A stretch of 64,000 nt of DNA from Marsupella aquatica (GCA_973895155.1 OZ316896.1:12648001-12712000); one strand, 5' to 3'. Positions 1 to 13,600 are shown, counted from the first letter of the stretch. Numbers and translations are program-made. Notes: generated by a model not told the origin, from the sequence alone.

Positions 1-138
1 TGGTTGTTTTTGTGATTCACTCTCTTTTCCAGCATCTCGCTTGCTTTCTTACTCGAACAAGAATAGCACTGTCAGAGGACTTGTGGCTTCTGTGTAAGCG
101 TCATCCCTGCTCAGCCAGGACTGTCGTGGTGATTGCAG

Positions 139-896
139 ACAATCTCTGGTGGAGTCAATGAAATGAATGCGGCAGATTTGAAGGTATTAACCATATCAGT
201 CTCTGTTGGGAGACAGATCTCCCCGGGTTGTCCATCTGAACAGAATCAAGAGCTCAGCCACCCGAGAATCTTTTACATGGACCTGTCAGCACTTAACCCC
301 CTATATCGGTTTGATTTTCTCATTCGGCAAGGAATCGATTACGTCCCACTGACACCTTGTGAATCCCTTGTGATATGATCAGTTGACAAATAGAACTGGA
401 GACAGACCAAGCATTTTTTGTTCGTAAGCTTTGTGTATTCGTGAATTATACGAGTGCAAGTGCGTTTTAGCTGTTCTTGGAAGTCTCCTCCGTTGTCAAA
501 GAGACAAGGATCAAAGAGTTACTTTAATGCTACTTAAATCACGACACTGAAGCACGGCTATCACTAGTGATGCAGACCCTGGAGCAAAATCTTACCTTAA
601 CTATTTGCGCAGAGTTAGAGAAGTTCACAACACCCTTTGCTGAAGTCTTTCAGTATGCCTGACCTTCAAATTGACAAAAATGGACGTAGACTATTAATTA
701 GTACTTGCTTGTCTTCTTTGGCAAAACGCAGAAGATAATGATGACCAAGGGTGACGTCATGACAGAACAAGAGGCAGCACTAATGGTCCGCAATGCTGGG
801 GACAGAGACACAGGAAAGGTTTATGTTGAGGAATATGCAGACGTTCTTTATAAGGATGGAATTCCTCAACCTCCCCCGGATCCCACGGTCTGGTAA
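139..896 (+). CDS. C-terminal end of an EF-hand-like protein, possibly axonemal DRC8/EFCAB2 (partial)
   Basis: Two joined exons, 139-183 and 732-896, form the 3' end of a gene whose start lies left of the window. The first exon follows an AG acceptor (ATTGCAG) and ends at a GTATTA donor. The second follows ACGCAG and stops at TAA 894-896. The joined frame gives about 69 residues: a helix ending NAADLKKIMMTKGD, then MTEQEAALMVRNAGDRDTGK and VYVEEYADVL, and a proline-rich tail ending PPPDPTVW. The pattern of helix, MTxxEA helix, acidic loop and YxEY(A)xxL resembles the last EF-hand pair of calmodulin-like proteins. From memory it fits best the end of EFCAB2/DRC8, a subunit of the nexin-dynein regulatory complex of motile cilia. 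The last loop lacks several canonical calcium ligands, so it may not bind calcium. The splice model is inferred, and another EF-hand family is possible. Confidence 0.45.
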
Positions 897-1849
897 TAGA
901 AGGTTACTACTGAGGAGCGGGCCGATACGCTGTTTTAGGAGCGTCCTAAAACCTGGTCTCACTAGACATCCCGACAGTTTAGTCAAGCGCATACTTAAAG
1001 TTGAGACTAGTTGGGAATAGAGATCTGAATTTGTGTGGCCGCAATTCAGAAGTACTACCCCTTGGTCATTCATGGGCAACTACAAAACTTCTTTTGCGGG
1101 GTGGGGCAAGATTTCAGTAATGTAGGACCTCTGTTAACACGAAACCTGCAACCTGCCCCAGTTACACAGCAGGCCCCAACTTTGTTTTTCAGTTGGGCGG
1201 GTGAGTTGAATCATGATGTTCGAATTCCGCATTTCAATATGCTAATTGGCAGCCTAAAAAAACGCACAAGAATTTTAGATTATGACATTATATTTACTCT
1301 ACTGGAAACGCAACATTGTGACATCAGTTGTCCCTTTTTGCCGAGAGTTGTTGACTCAGTATAAGTAAGAACCAACAGCGCCCAGCAAGCCTAAAGAACG
1401 CATCATTTGCTCCCCGTCTGTTATCTAGTCAGAGCAACTTCCAATTAGAAGTTGAATGAATAGAACTTGCAAACGCCCCTTCAATAGAAATCCAGCGTGG
1501 GAGGCCATATGCAAGATTTGGCAAACCAGTTTAACTCCACACAATTATTTCGAGGGAGAGCCAGAAAGAGACAAATAGAAAGAACACAAAAATAGCATAG
1601 CAACATCTCTGCTTGATCATCGAATTGCAATACAAACGATAGGCCGCATGTCTTGTGATTCGTTTCTTTTGACCTGCCTAGTTAGTGCTAAGGCGATACG
1701 TCTCAGGATTTTATATGATAAAATGGATTAAGAAGCTCCTCTGAAATTGTTCGGGAATTTTTACAGACTTAACGAATTGGGAGTATCCTCCAGAACGAAA
1801 ATTCGGGACACTGCAAATGGAAAAATGACGTACAGGCATCCCTGGCCGG
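897..1849. other. Intergenic stretch, no gene recognised
   Basis: This is the space between the end of the EF-hand-like gene (+) and the stop codon of CSP41a (-), so the two genes converge here. It should hold both 3' untranslated regions. The short ORFs in it show no family motif that I recognise, and I see no repeat structure. Confidence 0.5.
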
Positions 1850-4414
1850 TTACACAGTAACAGGCTGCTTGACTGCGTTAAGAATCTTGTCATCTAGTTC
1901 AAACTTAGAAGAGAGATCCTTCTTATCACGCCCTATTTTCACATATTCCTCATAGCGTTCTTTCAAAACCTCTGGCAGGTTTGTTTTGCTTTCAAATCCT
2001 AGTAGATCTTTTGCAGCTCTCGGCTCTGCGTAAAAGTGCTGCATAGCAAACAAACGAACAACTCCTTTAGAGTAAGTTATTCTGCAAAATCCAGAACTCA
2101 AGCTCGACAGCTTTAAAAGGAGGTACCCATGTCCATTCAACCTGATATTATAGCACAGTATCATACTGAAGTCCTGTAGACATCAATATCTTGGGACTCC
2201 TCAACCATCATATATCTTTGGGCATCCATGATACATATTGGTAGCATAAAATGTAAGGATGGATCTTTCATACACAGAAGCAGAGCATTTTAAGAAAGAA
2301 GTTCTTAGTTCCCGCGCCACCCCCTCGGCCACCCCCCCAAAAAAAACAAACAAACCCCCTTCTCCACGCAATTCCATAGGAATGGACCAAAAGCTCAGGC
2401 GAACTGCTCACCGTAATGCGGAAAGGAAATGCCTTCTTTGCCTCAACACCAACTGCCTTCGGATTGTAGAGAACGATCTCCACATCTTTCCCTGCAGCTG
2501 CTGCTGCCAATCTTGCAAAACCAGCCAGTGTTACAGCACGGTTGCTGACTGCGTTGAAGATTTGACCATTGGCGGACTCTGGTTTCTGTACAGCTAAAGT
2601 GAGGATAGCTGAAACATCTGAGATGTGTGCAATGTTCGTCAGCTGCAAACCAGGCTCTGGAATAGGGACTGGTCTTCCCCTCACAATTCCTGTGTAAAAA
2701 ATTACACACCAAGGTAACTTGTTAGCCGCGATATATTCCAATCAAATTTTACCATAAGCTTTCACAAATTTGGAATATGAATCACTACAATATCTGTTTA
2801 GAACACAAATCAACTCTTGTAGATCACAAACTAAACAATGTAACAAGCGTTGTGTTTAAAAAGGTTGCGTTGGATAATATCCACTTACGGTCAAAGAACC
2901 ATTCCTCGCAGTCCTTATTGTTTCCAGATCCAGTCATGTATTGTGGTCGGAATGAAGCCCAGCTTTCAAATCCCAAGGTCTTCAAGTACTCCTCCACAAC
3001 AGCATGCCCAGCAGTGCTCTTCACGGCATCCTGCATCGAAAGTCACAAATAAATTGGAAAAAAAATCCCCATTGTTCATTCTCAACAAGAGTATGGCGTT
3101 ACAAGTCATAAATTGAAAGCAACACTCACCCCTTCAACGTGGGGTGGCTCATCTGTAACCGAGTAGATTCCAGCACTGCTAATGAAGAGAAACTGTTTAG
3201 CTCCGGTACTCTTTGCCCAGTCTGCCACAGGTCTGATCCAACCAAAAACGTAAGGAATCCATTTCAAATTATCGATACTACCAAAAATAATAATCCAGAC
3301 AATCTGAAAATCTCAGTGAAAGGACTAAACTTTAAATAGGTCCTGTCTAATGCTCCCCTAGCTACTGATTCCAAGTCTCGTTTGGAGTAAGAGAGGAATG
3401 TGTACTACGTACAATACCACCATAAGACAGATTACACAGAAAGGAGTCCAGAATGACAATGCCCTGACCGGACTTAGGCAATAAATAGAAACTAAAACCT
3501 ACGAAGACTCACTTGACTGCCTCCAAGTCCTTGCCACTATTTTCAAGCACCACATCAAATTTTGCTCCACCAACGGTAGCCCCAACGTCCGAAGGATTTC
3601 CCCATACGGTTTTCACGCCAGTGTCTGTGAGTTCCTGCGAGAACCAATTTAGGCACTTGTGATCTTGTGTGAAATGAACCAGACGTGCCTCTACTGACAA
3701 GAAGTTTTAGCTATTGCTTGAATAAAATGGTTCCTAAATCAACATTTCAAGTACACAATTTACAACATTTATGCCAAAAATTGATTCCGGGTATGAGCGC
3801 TTTTACAATCCTAACACTACGAACTGAATTTGACCAAAAAGATCTGATCAGGATGCGTGGGAGAGCTCAGAGACTGACATACAAGGCTCCATGAAGAAAC
3901 ATTTTTGATGCATGACTTGATCTCAAAGTCCACTGATCACCAAGTAAATTAACACATACTGGGGGAACCTTACCGAATACCGGGAGAAGGGTGGTTTCTT
4001 GTTCTTGTCGGAGGACTGCTCTCCCACCGTGAAGACGGTCACACCATAACCAGCAGCCACCAAATCTTTGGCGAAGTAGAACCCAATTGCAGCGTGCCCA
4101 CCGCTGTTGGTGTTAATAATCAGCACTTCCTTCTTCACAGCAGCGGCATTCACGACCACCGAAGTCGCATTCTGTCCACTTCTTCCTCCGCGGCCCAATT
4201 TCCAAGCGCTCTTCGTGAACGCCTCCGCTGAGTGAAACAGAAACGGTGAAGTAGCAGAGCTCAACCTAGTACTGGTATGGAATTGTGAGGAAGGAGCAGC
4301 AGCAGAGCAGGAAACTGATGAGATAGCTCGGGACCTGCCGGACACCACGTCCACTGAGGACGAAAAGCTTGTGAGGCCATTGACCCCCACAGCTTGCAGT
4401 GCAGCTACAGCCAT
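1850..4414 (-). CDS. CSP41A: Chloroplast stem-loop binding protein of 41 kDa a (CSP41a)
   Basis: Six exons on the minus strand: 3974-4414, 3513-3634, 3130-3232, 2889-3030, 2412-2689 and 1850-2038. All introns are GT-AG and all junctions keep frame, giving 424 aa against about 406 in Arabidopsis. Residues 1 to about 90 are Ser/Ala/Arg-rich and look like a chloroplast transit peptide. The mature part starts with [20 protein letters not shown], the dinucleotide-fold glycine region of atypical short-chain dehydrogenases. It continues with KTVWGNP, the [13 protein letters not shown] segment, [20 protein letters not shown] and a C-terminal [14 protein letters not shown] block, all hallmarks of the family. 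The known protein is a stromal RNA-binding endoribonuclease that works with CSP41b on plastid mRNAs and 23S rRNA and affects their stability. The start was chosen as the first Met before the transit peptide. The gene looks intact. Downstream of the last exon, the EF-hand-like gene converges on it. Confidence 0.95.
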
Positions 4415-4557
4415 TGGATTCAGATGGAATTCGCCTCAGCCTCGAGACTTGTGCAAGTAATTGACAAGAGCTAACGAGGAGCGAAGTACAGTCCAGAGAA
4501 TTGAATGTCCAGCGCGTCAGTCAATGTTGGGACCTTGGGCTGATTGAGACCACGAGG

Positions 4558-4568
4558 GAGATATATGA
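4558..4568 (-). promoter_or_regulatory. TATA-like element of the CSP41a promoter
   Basis: Read on the minus strand the site is CATATATCT, about 145 bp upstream of the CSP41a start codon, a plausible distance for a TATA box with a short 5' UTR. There is no transcript evidence. Confidence 0.3.
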
Positions 4569-4660
4569 TTTCACCAGAGTTGAGATTGTTGAGATGGTTG
4601 CCAGCACTCTGCCCAAAGCGCCTGAATGAGAGGGGTTGTTTGTGACAAATTCAGGGAGCC

Positions 4661-4694
4661 GAGAGGAGAGGAGAGGAGAGGAGAGGAGAGGAGA
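4661..4694. repeat. (GAGGA)n microsatellite upstream of CSP41a
   Basis: About seven GAGGA units lie roughly 250 bp upstream of the CSP41a start. Read in the direction of the gene this is a pyrimidine tract (TCCTC)n, a kind of element often found near plant promoters and 5' UTRs. Any regulatory role is inference. Confidence 0.85.
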
Positions 4695-4979
4695 GAATTC
4701 AGTAATGTACAGAAATTTGAGGGTGAAGGTCTTGCAGCTCTGTCATACCATACAACATCCCAGGAGCAGGAGCTACAGTAGATGGTATCGCATTGCCATG
4801 GCTGCTGAAAGCAAGGTGACCGTCCAGATTTGAGTCCCAGAAGCTTGAAGATAATAGAATGATAGTGTGGCCCACATTTGAGACAACTCACTCTCGTCGA
4901 ATCAGGGAGAGAAAAAGGGACCCACCACTTTGCATTTCAATGTGGACGTCGATTGCAGATAGGTATATTCTTTTCTGTT

Positions 4980-5230
4980 CTATGGCCTCCAGATCGAGGG
5001 TCCTGTCTATAGAGCATTGTGGGCTATTATGCTTGGAAAAGCGACAGCTTCAGCTCGAGTTTTGAGGCTTCATTATTCTCCATGATGCTGTGGTAACATG
5101 ACCTTCATACTCTCAAAGGTTTAAAACATTTATTTTTAGTAGAGGAGAACTTTCATAATGAGCTGATCCAAATCTTGATGGTGCATTCTTCTCCAATAAT
5201 GCCCTGAAATTTACAAAGAGAAAAATCATA
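4980..5230. repeat. Dispersed repeat, copy 1
   Basis: The stretch contains AGAGCATTGTGGGCTATTAT, an AGCT...GAGTTTTGAGG segment and a later GTGCATTCTTCTCCA...TGAAATTTACAAAGAG segment. The same order recurs with many differences at 15440-16060. It looks like an old, unclassified interspersed repeat. No terminal repeats or coding capacity are seen. Confidence 0.6.
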
Positions 5231-6560
5231 AAGGGCATCAAGAAAGTGAAAGTGGAGTGCTTCCCCCCCCCCCCCCCAGTTCTGGCTCCTCGACCATTTT
5301 CATGACTCTATTTTATCTTTTCTCCATTCATGTTTCTCAGAGGAAATTGCCAAATTACCCCCACGAGCTGCCACATTTACCAATGCACCCTCCCTAATTC
5401 TTTGGAATGGAAGCGTTCCTTATGCCATAGCCCTTGTTAATGGGGATTGAGAGTAATGAGCAAACCACAGATGCTAGCATTGTTGTTGCACAACACAAAA
5501 AAGTTTTCAGGCTACTGGCCCATTGGCCATCTGTTATGCAATGCTGTTGATAGGAAGTGATCTTGAGGGGAAGTGTTGTAAAGCATAAATGAGATGACCA
5601 GACAATCAAACAGTGCAAGGAGTCAATTAGTTGGTCTGGCAACTGAATTTCAAGAAGTGTGCAAAGCTATGGAGAGAGTGACAGGTTAGGCTTGGAAAAG
5701 GTACACAGTGGCACCTTTGGGTCTAGCTTATGGTTAAGAACAAATGTCATCCTGATTGAACTACCAAGGAGTCTTCCTGCCAAATGACATTAGAAAACAG
5801 ACAATTAGAAAACAAATTATGAGAAAGAAAAAAAAGGGATTGCATACTACAGTGCTTAGATTAGATTATCATTGCAAGTCAGCACAAAGTCAGAGCCACG
5901 CTCTCAGAAACAAAGAACACTTTTGCCCTGCCAAGACTAATTTCCCCTTTTCTTGCAGTTGATGTTTGGAGGGACCACCAAGTTTGACCTAGGACTCAAT
6001 GGACCAAGTAGTTTTTTACACTATTTTTCAATTCCTACAGTAGATGGGGGAAATATGTTTTTGAGGTAAATAATACCATTTCAAGATCCTCTATGCAAGT
6101 TTAGAGTCTCCATAAGAACTTCTTGTCAAACACTGGTCTATGGAGCTTAAGTTTCCATTTTTTGCCGCCACATCCTGTGTGTATTGTAAAAAGAGGAGAA
6201 TAGTAGAGAGGGCAAATCATTGCTGTTGTCCAAGAGAGGGAGGGAGAATCATTGTTGTTGTCCCCCTTCCCTGGAAAGTATGGAATGGAGAGGTTTCTAT
6301 TGCCTTGGAAAGCAAGTTTATGATTGAAATTGACACTATACAAAGAACAGAGGCCAAGAATTCTTCCACTGTTCATCTCTATAGAATGAGGTCCCCTTTT
6401 TCCTCAAGGAATCCATTCCTTTAGCCAGAATTGGAAGATTATAAGCCCTTGCATCCCTCATAATCTTTTCAATGGATATTTTGGCCCTGTTTTGGAGAAA
6501 AGCAAAACAAAACTGAAGTGGCCAAAAAGTGACCTTTAGAGTTTCAGTCCAAACCACTTT
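5231..6560. other. Intergenic stretch with a poly-C tract, no gene recognised
   Basis: A run of 15 C lies at 5263-5277. The rest holds short ORFs on both strands with no recognisable motif. Confidence 0.45.
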
Positions 6561-6570
6561 TTTTATACGT

Positions 6571-6840
6571 CTAGCCACTTCCGTCCAAAACTCAAAGCAC
6601 CATGAGAATAACAAGACTCGATTGAAACTTATGGCTAAGAGATGAACGAAACACTCCCAACTATGCATAATCAGAAAAAACTCCTCAGATCTTTCTATCT
6701 CACTTTTCCGTCCAAAACACAAAGCCTAGCCACTTCCGTCAAAAGCTAAGAGATGAATGAAACACTCCCAATTAAGAATAATCAGAAAAAACTCCTCAAA
6801 CCCTTCTATGTCACCATTTCCGTCCAAAACGCAACGCAGG
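6571..6840. repeat. Tandem repeat, two units of about 130 bp
   Basis: Two consecutive units begin with TAGCCACTTCCGTC and share AAGAGATGAA(C/T)GAAACACTC, then CAGAAAAAACTCCTCA and a final TTCCGTCCAAAAC. The second unit starts near 6725. The short ORFs that cross it arise from the repeat. Confidence 0.8.
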
Positions 6841-7643
6841 CATGAGAATGAACTGATGACCAGCATTAGTTCCGATCGTATCAGAGAGTCCTTCAGTTGC
6901 GTTCATCATCATGGGTTTGGAGATTTACAAACTCCATTGAAAAATCCCACTTTTCTCCCGATTTTCATGACACAGTGAAAAAACCCATGAACCAGTTTCC
7001 TCTCCGTTACTCGGAATTCGTGTAACGGCCTTGGATTTTGTTTTTGTGGAACTTACAGTCAACCTGGAAGGTCACCTGTTCTCGTTGGATCTTCAAGACC
7101 ATCCCTCTTGCGGCGTTCGTAGCTCGCTTACTCATGCAGCTCGGACCACGGTGAAAAGCCCCTGATTGACAGGTGTGAAATGCAGCACGAAGTCCAACTG
7201 TAATTTTATTGCTTGCGCGAAGTTTCCTCAAGATAGGTAGCTTTCACAGTTCTTAGACGAAGGTTCTACCATCTCCATCTTCATCTTCATCGAGCGACAC
7301 AAAACTGACTCAGAGGACGCTGTACAAATTTATATCGAGAAAGCTTTCAAAAGACTGAAGATCTAACTCTGTAGATCTTTGTGTTCTGGCGCTCTGGGGA
7401 AGATTTGCAAGAGACCCTCAGGTCATTGTTTATAACATCTAAGAGATTTTAAAACAATTTGACATGAAAGAACATCGCTTAATCCGCAGCCTATTAAGGC
7501 AGTAAAATGAATCAAGTAGATGTGCACTGCGTCACGTTCCTTAGAAGTATCTCAGGGTTTGATGTAGTGAGTGCTTGCGTTTTGAGAAACCCTCGTTGAG
7601 GACCCTATCACGAAAGTCGATTCCAAGCACTGTCCCAACGCGT

Positions 7644-10600
7644 TTACCGCAGAAGATCATAGAAAACCTTCGGTCTCTTTCTTAGCGACAAAGTCGCCTC
7701 CTGAGAAACAACCGGCCACATGATCAACACGCTAGTCCAAGAACACAGCAATAGCATGTACTTGATTGAAAGAAAAGTCATATTTTGGACGTCATGGGTG
7801 AGAAAGACCCATCTGCTGCCTAAAACCATTCTCATGCAATTCAATTCACTATAAGTGAGAGCGAGAGCATGTGTCAGAAAACATTGTAATAGCCAGAAAG
7901 AAATCCTTCATTCTAGTGAAATAGCGATGGATAGACAGAGTCTTGCACTTTAGCAAAACAGAGACCTACCTATTTGAACACAACATATGGTTTAGAGTGG
8001 GCCAGAGATTTTACCTCGATTGCTGAAGCCACTCGCAGCAATGTGGCTTCCTCCCAAGGCCTACCTATAAGTTGCAGCCCAATCGGCAGCCCATTTGAAT
8101 CATGTCCCACCTGTGTAGCACGGCCAATGTCAGACTCTGGATGACAATGGGGGTACAAGGGAAACTTACGAAAGGTGTCCCTCGAGAGTAAATGAGTGCC
8201 GATATATTGTAATCATTTTGCTTCATATTGACATACTGGCGGTACCGATGTGATTCAGGAAAGTGTACTGAACGTTCTGCTCAGAAGAGGTATCATCATC
8301 CAAATGGACGATGCCCCTAGGCAGTCCAAGAAGGGAGCCAAATCAGATATGTTTAGCATTCGCGAGACAGTTCAATCTAAAATTGGACGACAGCATCATA
8401 CCGGCACGCTTAGACATGGAAGGCCGAGAAGATTTCCTTGAAGCACAAAGCGCATTAGACTTGCTGCAAAGGCAACACAGAAGAGTCACACATTGCTTAA
8501 TCATGTACCTTTGCAGAAAGCATGAGAGCATCTCCTCTACTAAATTAATCTTGAGTCAAGTAGAGACGAGCAAACATTTGAAAACTTTGTCATTGGAAGC
8601 TTTGTGTAGGATATGTTTTCGATATCTAAGAGATCGATCGGCACCTGTCTTCTCCAGATCGCTCTCACCAATCTTCAGAGCAGCAGGATTTATTGGCGGA
8701 GCTGTCATGCTACGCGTGGACAACACACAGAAAAATATTTAAACTTGGTAGGCATCTGCAAAAGTAGAGATTCTCAACGACATCCTGAATGATCACGGTT
8801 GGTAGCAATATATTTCAAGGACCGAAAGTCCTGACGTTGTCGTCTAAATCTTTTACTTACGCTGTTGTAGGAGTTACAACTACGTCCACTGACTTCAAAG
8901 CTTCCATGTAATAGTACATAGCTCTCCTTCTGCAATCCAATGTTCCCAGGATTGGACATTACAAAAAGAAATAATCAGGTCATGCCGGCCTGGTTGTTCC
9001 AACAATGAGATGTTCAAAACCTTGTTCAGACGATAAAACATCCAAAATATCACTTGAAATTGAGATATCTGAAACTCTTTTGACAGAAAGGATGTACCAG
9101 TCTTAGAAATGGTTTTCGAATTTGCTGCATTAAAGTCATATTTGAAAACTGAGATTTCAAAATACTTACTTGAGTTGTTGAGCTGCGACATAATGACTTG
9201 AATTGAAAGATTTGAAGAGAGCCAAATTGGCACGAGCTTCGTGACACATTTCCTTCTTTCTGCAAGTATAAAATTGTAGAGCTCATCAATTTACGGAAAC
9301 ATCATGTTACAAATAATTTGACAGAAAAGAAGTCACGTGATTCAGGAAAGAGAATTGTTTAGAAGACAGAAAGTTGCAACTGATTTCAATGAAGCAGTCT
9401 CAGGTCCACATGACACTTCCACCTTGGTTGGAGATAACTGGAATTCAGTGACACTTACACCGAGCTATAGTACGGATTCAAGGTAGTCGTGTATTCGGTG
9501 CCAACTGTAAACATATGAGCCGTTCTGAGTTCTTCTGTCTCTGGTAACACTACCTCCTTGATCTGCGAATATCCGGGAAAACAGCTGATAGTGAGACATT
9601 GATATCATGGACTGCTTCTTAGGAACCGTCACGGGCTCGAAAACATAAGGGATCTCAGGAGTGACGTGTAAAAACAGAGAATCGCAGGCCTTGAAAACCG
9701 TGCACACAGGGACAACTGTGGCGAATAACCTCTGTTCCATATTTATCGTGCAGAATCTCCAAGCTCTTTTCACACGCCGTCGCTATGTCAGTAGTCAGTA
9801 CGTCCTTCAACCACTGCGAAGACAAGTGAAAGATTTTATAAAAGTTCTGGGAAGGCATCAATAGTTTCGAAGTTGAATCACAAACGTGACATTACTTTAG
9901 GCATTGAGATGAGGCACTTGTATGTGAGTGTATACTTACAGCTGAATACTTGCCTATCTTCAGATCGGACATAATGGAACGAGCGTCACCCTTCATGATA
10001 GGTACACAAGGTGGAAGCTGCAGCGACCAAATAGAATGAGTGGGACAATGGCTATCATTCCCTTAAACAACGACATCCACTCCGTTTTCTTCTGGGGACG
10101 GAGTGGATGTCAATTATTAAAACAATGACAACATCGAAAATACAAATTTATGTTCCAGTATGATAACGCATGTGAGTTTTGCCCGAACTTGCGTCCTCGT
10201 GCATACCCATGTGAATTATTTGCTAACGGAATCACATTGCAAAACTGTTCATTCCTTCCTGTCTCATCCTCAAAGCTATCACTCACTCGTTTACATGAAA
10301 GCCCTTCTAGATGCAAGGACTATTGATATGTCTGTGACAGTATTTATGAAACCAGGACCTCTATCGAGAGAAGTCTGATATCAGCAATACATCTTGAATC
10401 TGGTTTAGGATCCGTCAAACAGTCCAATAAACTTTTCACGTTCTTCTTCATCTGCGTTAGAAAAGATGTCCTGGCTAAATGGATTAGAAAACTTACTGGT
10501 CTGGAATGCAGGATATCCGTTGGGAGAGAACCAAGAAATGCTGCGTATCTGATGAAAAACAGAAAGCGCAAAATCAATACAAAATACTTACGAGTCTGTT

Positions 10601-13600
10601 TCGATCCTGAACCAATGATATTCAATTGGTACAGGGCTGAATATTTGGCACCAAAGGTTCAGTTCTTTCCAACAAATTTCAAAGCTTGAAATAGAAATTT
10701 GCCAAAACGCTAAAGATAATCAGAATGTTTTTTAATTTTCTGCAAACATGAATTTGATTCTTTATGATAATTTTTCGAGGGTTAAAACAAGTTTTCCTGA
10801 ATTTGCATCAATCGCTTTCAATAGTATTACAGACACCCAAATTACTGTGAGTATTCAACAATTCAGTGAATCGCACTGCCAGTAGAAAGGAGCAGAACGA
10901 ATTTTCTAAAGTTTTTTGTGGACCAGTGTCCTTGTCCTTTCTACCGGCCATCTGTATATTGAAGTGATTTATGAATTGCAGATCAGATGCAGAAGACAAC
11001 ACGTGTCATTGATTAGCCGACATACACAAGAATCAAATCCTCTACATTCGCTGTAATTGGTCCAACGGATTCCATCGTCCATCCTACCGTTGATACCCTG
11101 CACCAAAGTGCGATAAACCGTAAGTAAACACACCCAGTATTTCCTCAAACATTCAAAACCCGCGCATAGAGATGACGTAATCAAGTAACGGATATGCGAG
11201 AGCAAAGTTTATAGGTTAGCACCCTTCAAGAGTTGTACGACCGACAGTGACCTTCAATCCCACAGTTCCACATAAACCAGAGGGAATCCGTATAGAACCT
11301 GCATGACCAGGTTGTAAAAAGTGTACCAGACAGAGTCAATTCTGGCATACAGGAAATCACGATGATCAATTTTAGGACCTGTATCTGAAGATTCTTACCA
11401 TCCAAGACTAATGATGTAATGGCCACTATTCAAACCAATATGGGAAATCACGAGACTCGTGTGTGAAGTTACTTCAAGAACTGACCTCCAACATCAGTTC
11501 CCAAAGCTCCTGAGCACAAACCAGCTGCAACAAGGGCACAGGAACCAGCAGAAGATCCTCCCGTGTGACGATCCGTATCATGAGGATTCCTGACAGTTCT
11601 GCATCAACAAGAAACAGGTCCGGCTTCTGGCTAGTCATTTACATTGAGCTGGTTAGGTGATCCTTTCCACCCAACTTAATGGCTGCACAAAATCTGAGAT
11701 GAATGTGAAGCAACACTAACCGAAAATAGCATCCACCTGGGAAGTTCGCTTAGCTTTCTGTATTAAGGAATGTGGAACTTCTCTTGAGAATAATACCCAT
11801 AATGCAAATTCTGGCCTTGGACTCCCAATCCGAGCTCGTTCATGTTGGCCTTTCCGACCAACACGACACCAACTCTCCGCAATCTCGAAACACACTCTGC
11901 GTCCTCTTTTACTTCTCTAACCTTGTGAAGCCATGTAGTCCCTCCTAAAGACATTCACTCAGATGTACACGTCAACGTGACAATCACGGATCCCACCTCC
12001 GTCCTTTCCAGTTGAACAGACTAGCCACAATCGTTTTAACAACCTAGTTTTTCTTAACAAAAGCTGCGTGCTACTTTCTGATTCTCCTGAGACATACACA
12101 ACCACAGACAATACCTGTGCTTGGATGAGGATAACAATCAATATCATCCTTGACAGCAAAGAGGACGCCATCAAGGATCGAAAGAGTTGCTCCTGCACGA
12201 TAATAACGTTACACCTATTAATGGACAGAACAGAATCTGTTTAGCGTTGAAGATTCTCTCCTACGTATTATATTTTCTTGACGATCAAGTAAAGCAGCGT
12301 TGTGGCACCTACAGTGAGTTGACAAAGGGAATGACTTAACTGAGGTACGAAAGTTTTAAAAAGCTAGATTCACAAAAACCAGCGTCGGCATTACAAAAGA
12401 GACACTAGTCACTTCAAGAAGAGATAGATCAGAGACAATCCACAACGAATCCAATACTTTCCCCACCACAGAATAAGTTAATTTTTCGACAACTTAGTCT
12501 GCGGTGAAGGTTCATCACGGCCGGTTCAATTGATTCTAAAGGAGGTTGATGGAAACCAACTTTCTCACAACACAACCTGAGGCATGGCGCTTTGTTGATG
12601 CAGCAGCTTGGGCACGTACATCCTCTGGTTTGAAAGAAATGAGAAATTTCATCGGAGGACTTCGTTTCTCTGAATCCTCAATAGCTGATATGAAACGCTC
12701 AGCAACCTGCAGCAAACCTTTCCAAATGTAAATTGACTACTTTCACTGGCTGTGGTTGCCTTGTGAGTACATCTGCTCTGAAGAACAAACAAAAATATCT
12801 GTGCATAAGTCTGAGCATAAAACTGCCTCAATAAAGAAGAGAAGTAGAATCTTGCATCGGATGGGGTGATGTGACCAGTTTGATAGGCATGTGCATAGTC
12901 CCGTATTGTCCAGTACAGATAAGGGAAGTCAGAGCTGAGCTTGTCATGAAAAGACGCAATAGGGGTGGGCAGGTTTTCCAAAGCCAATCCCAAACGAATG
13001 GCAGGATGGCTGTCTTCTTCGACTTGACAAACCTCCACCTCTGTCACTTCTGTTCCAATCAAATTTCGTCCTGTGAGGCTCACATGGAGACTTCACTTTA
13101 TTTCAACCTTTAGCAACGCTAAAGTGTACGGAAAATAAGAAATTTGAAATGATCTACCTATAGTCAATCCTGTACTATGTCTGCCGTGGACAAGGACTGA
13201 TTCCTTGTGTTCACAATTGCTCTGATCTGGACTCATCCCTCCCACAACTAGTGAAAGTAGATGAAAGGAGCACTTACTGTCAGCTGGATATTCTGGAAAA
13301 TACATCGGAAAGTCCGGAATGACGGGGATTGAAATGACCTGTGAATAACCCAACAACGTTGGTGAATACTGTTATGACAAATCAACTGTAAAGGACGCGT
13401 AGAGATATATATATGCCAAGAATACGTATTCTAGAACCACTTCATCTATTTCCCGTTGTGTAATGCATGTCCACCCGGTGGATCCGGCAAGCGAAGTTTC
13501 AAACCCAAACCACAAAGGATGCCATGAAAAGACAGGGGACAGAAGTGAAGGTCAACTTCTTCTGGCACTGCATTCTTTGTCTTTCACTTATGAAATTCGT

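Noticed and set aside
7007-7231. Minus-strand ORF with MSKRATNAARGM and a GTAAGT donor, like a first exon
   Set aside because: No following exon or family could be identified in the repeat-rich DNA downstream; kept only as a note.
8160-8260. Possible extra FAAH exon reading [13 protein letters not shown] before a GTAAGT donor
   Set aside because: Exons 18 and 19 join in frame without it and match the family across the junction (LSVP to VGHDSNG), so it would insert foreign sequence.
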